From contig CARZYU010000019.1 of NCBI GenBank assembly GCA_949113215.1, positions 1-6,889 of the forward strand: a stretch of 6,889 nucleotides of DNA, written 5' to 3'. Origin of the DNA: an uncultured Bacilli bacterium (GTDB lineage Bacteria; Bacillota_I; Bacilli_A; RF39; UBA660). Both the position numbers and the translations under genes were made by a program. Under the pieces are notes generated by a model. That model ran no database searches and was not told the DNA's origin. It saw only the letters and a list, made by a program, of their open reading frames with translations. Numbering within the stretch: position 1 is the stretch's first letter; every line of letters starts with the position of its first letter. Shown here piece after piece: positions 5,640-6,889 of this stretch.

Positions 5640-5668
5640 TAGACTTCTTTTTCTTTCTTCGATATAAT
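5640..5668 (+). promoter_or_regulatory. Sigma-A-type promoter for ychF
   Basis: TAGACT (5640-5645, 4 of 6 to TTGACA) and a perfect TATAAT (5663-5668) have 17-base spacing. The TTGATA at 5636-5641 is a better hexamer but would need a 21-base spacer. The promoter starts right after the preceding T run, so ychF is likely an independent unit with a short leader of about 20 bases. Confidence 0.7.
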
Positions 5669-5678
5669 ATTAAACAAT

Positions 5679-5687
5679 GAGGAGGTG
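5679..5687 (+). promoter_or_regulatory. Strong ribosome binding site that fixes the ychF start
   Basis: GAGGAGGTG is the most complete Shine-Dalgarno sequence in the window, 6 bases before the ATG at 5694. The in-frame GTG at 5685 is part of it and is therefore not the start. Confidence 0.8.
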
Positions 5688-5693
5688 TACTTT

Positions 5694-6794
5694 ATGGCAT
5701 TGACTGCAGGTATTATTGGTTTACCAAATGTTGGAAAATCGACTCTTTTTAATGCAATTACAAAGAAACACATTTTAGCAGCAAACTATCCCTTTGCAAC
5801 GATTGATCCCAATGTGGGGGTCGTAACGGTTCCAGATGAAAGATTAAGTAAATTGGAAAGCATGTATCAGCCAGAGCGTTTGATTCCTACGAGCTATGAA
5901 TTTACAGACATTGCTGGGCTCGTCAAAGGAGCAAGTAAAGGAGAAGGACTTGGTAATAAGTTTTTATCTCATATTCGAGAAGTAGATGCTATCTGCCAAG
6001 TTGTTCGCTGTTTTGAAGATGGAAACATTATTCATGTTGATGGAAACATTGATCCAATTCGTGATATCGAAACCATTAATTTGGAACTTTCCATCGCTGA
6101 TTTAGAGATCATTACGACTCGAATTGAAAAAGTAGAAAAAAAAGCTCGGACAAATAAAGATAAAGAAACACTTCTTGAAGTTGAATTACTAAAGAAAGCC
6201 CAAAATGCTTTAGAGCAAAGTATGCCTTTACGCCTTGTAGAATTTACCAAAGAGGAACAACTCCTTTTAAAACCATACCAATTTTTAACGTTAAAACCAA
6301 TGATTTATATTGCTAATGTTCATGAGAGTGAAGTAACAGATCAAGAAAATGAGTATGTGAAACAGGTTCAAGAATATGCTTCTTTGGAAAAAGCCGAAGT
6401 AATTAAAATGAGTGCCAAAGTCGAAGAGGATTTGAGTTATTTATCTCAAGAAGACAAGCAGGAAATGATGGAAGCTCTTGGAATGACAAACAGTGGTTTA
6501 GATGAATTGATTCGTGCTACTTACGATCTTCTTGGGTTAGCTACTTATTTTACGGTTGGAAAAGATGAAGTGAGAGCTTGGACCTTCCGTAAAGGGATGA
6601 ACGCAAAAGAATGTGCTGGAATCATTCATAGTGATTTTGAAAAAGGATTCATTCGTGCTGAAGTGATGGGATACGATGATCTCATTCATTATGGAAGTGA
6701 ATTAAAAGTAAAAGAAGCAGGAAAGTTTAGACTTGAGGGAAAAGAATATTTAATGCAAGATGGCGATATCTGTCATTTTAGATTTAATGTTTAA
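5694..6794 (+). CDS. ychF: YchF/EngD, Obg-family ribosome-associated ATPase
   Basis: Universally conserved Obg-like P-loop NTPase that prefers ATP over GTP and binds ribosomes; in bacteria it is linked to stress responses and translation of leaderless messages. Its 366 residues equal the Bacillus YchF length. The G1 loop GLPNVGKST is at 9-17 (Leu at 10, as in the HAS-NTPases that lack the catalytic Gln). The switch/G3 region DIAGLVKGASKGEGLGNKF spans 72-90. The altered G4 motif NVHE (208-211), which replaces NKxD and explains the ATP preference, is present. A coiled helical domain lies at about 130-200, and the TGS domain at about 280-363 ends in the family's HFRFNV. The start ATG gives MALTAGIIGLPNVGKS, as in Bacillus. 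It has its own promoter, with no clear terminator before the next gene. Identification is firm. Confidence 0.98.
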   Translation: MALTAGIIGLPNVGKSTLFNAITKKHILAANYPFATIDPNVGVVTVPDERLSKLESMYQPERLIPTSYEFTDIAGLVKGASKGEGLGNKFLSHIREVDAICQVVRCFEDGNIIHVDGNIDPIRDIETINLELSIADLEIITTRIEKVEKKARTNKDKETLLEVELLKKAQNALEQSMPLRLVEFTKEEQLLLKPYQFLTLKPMIYIANVHESEVTDQENEYVKQVQEYASLEKAEVIKMSAKVEEDLSYLSQEDKQEMMEALGMTNSGLDELIRATYDLLGLATYFTVGKDEVRAWTFRKGMNAKECAGIIHSDFEKGFIRAEVMGYDDLIHYGSELKVKEAGKFRLEGKEYLMQDGDICHFRFNV

Positions 6795-6834
6795 TAGAGA
6801 GATTAAAAAAAGAATGTATACACGACAAAAAGAG

Positions 6835-6840
6835 TATACT
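6835..6840 (+). promoter_or_regulatory. Likely -10 element for the gene starting at 6857
   Basis: TATACT (5 of 6 to TATAAT) lies 17 bases before the start codon. No convincing -35 is found 16-18 bases upstream, so the promoter may be weak or activator-dependent. The element sits in an 8-base palindrome AGTATACT (6833-6840); a similar one, TGTATACA, lies at 6815-6822. Confidence 0.4.
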
Positions 6841-6856
6841 AAAGAAGGGTGAAAGA

Positions 6857-6889
6857 ATGAAAAATAAAATTTATCCAAAAACATTTATG
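6857..6889 (+). CDS. Start of an unidentified gene, cut by the window end
   Basis: An ATG preceded by GAAGGGTG (6844-6851, 5 bases away) opens a frame of 11 codons, MKNKIYPKTFM, that runs to the last base. The ribosome binding site and the upstream -10-like TATACT support a real start. The basic N-terminus followed by Tyr/Phe/Met could lead into a membrane protein, but 11 residues are too few to name a family. Confidence 0.6.
   Translation, partial: MKNKIYPKTFM

Noticed and set aside
6357..6364. parS half-site GTGAAACA in ychF
   Set aside because: The right half is perfect but the left half has essentially no match; a lone half-site is not a loading site.
6790..6807. Hairpin TTTAAT / ATTAAA after ychF as a terminator
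   Set aside because: The stem is all A/T and is followed by As, not Ts, on the + strand; it cannot act as an ordinary intrinsic terminator.

Overview
The window reads as ordinary chromosome of a low-GC Gram-positive bacterium (Bacillota, Bacilli/Erysipelotrichia-like). The DNA is AT-rich, the ribosome binding sites are purine-rich, every gene is on the + strand, and the proteins resemble their Bacillus counterparts. The gene order rsmG - noc - parA(soj) - parB(spo0J) - DUF951 - transporter - ychF is a variant of the origin-proximal segment of Bacillota chromosomes. The window is therefore probably close to oriC, which itself is not in view. Translation needs only the standard bacterial code: all ten Trp codons in the complete and partial genes are TGG.

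Layout. Positions 1-620 hold the 3' part of rsmG (16S rRNA methyltransferase), whose true start lies before the window, followed by an intrinsic terminator. Positions 621-749 are a regulatory gap with a good sigma-A-type promoter. Positions 750-2030 encode a Noc-type ParB paralogue with an unusually long acidic linker, closed by a terminator that overlaps its stop codon. A second promoter (extended -10) precedes a compact four-gene unit: parA (2119-2910), parB (2894-3781, overlapping parA by 17 bases), a small DUF951 protein (3806-3994) and an AbgT-family membrane transporter (4008-5603). A third terminator follows. ychF (5694-6794) then has its own promoter and a strong ribosome binding site. 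The first 11 codons of another gene start at 6857 and run off the end.

How the genes work together. ParA and ParB form the chromosome segregation and origin-organising pair. Noc is the ParB-derived nucleoid occlusion factor that keeps division away from the chromosome. RsmG and YchF are translation-linked housekeeping proteins that neighbour this locus in many Bacillota. The AbgT transporter is the one gene with no obvious functional tie to the locus.

The points most worth a second look are the Noc-like protein (about 170 residues of acidic linker with repeated short Leu/Asp motifs, and no N-terminal membrane-targeting helix), the specificity residues in both ParB-family proteins, the AbgT transporter inside the par transcription unit, and a near-identical 34-base block shared by noc and parB. 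I saw no mobile element, CRISPR array, tRNA, rRNA or convincing parS site. I do not see an undescribed multi-gene system here.
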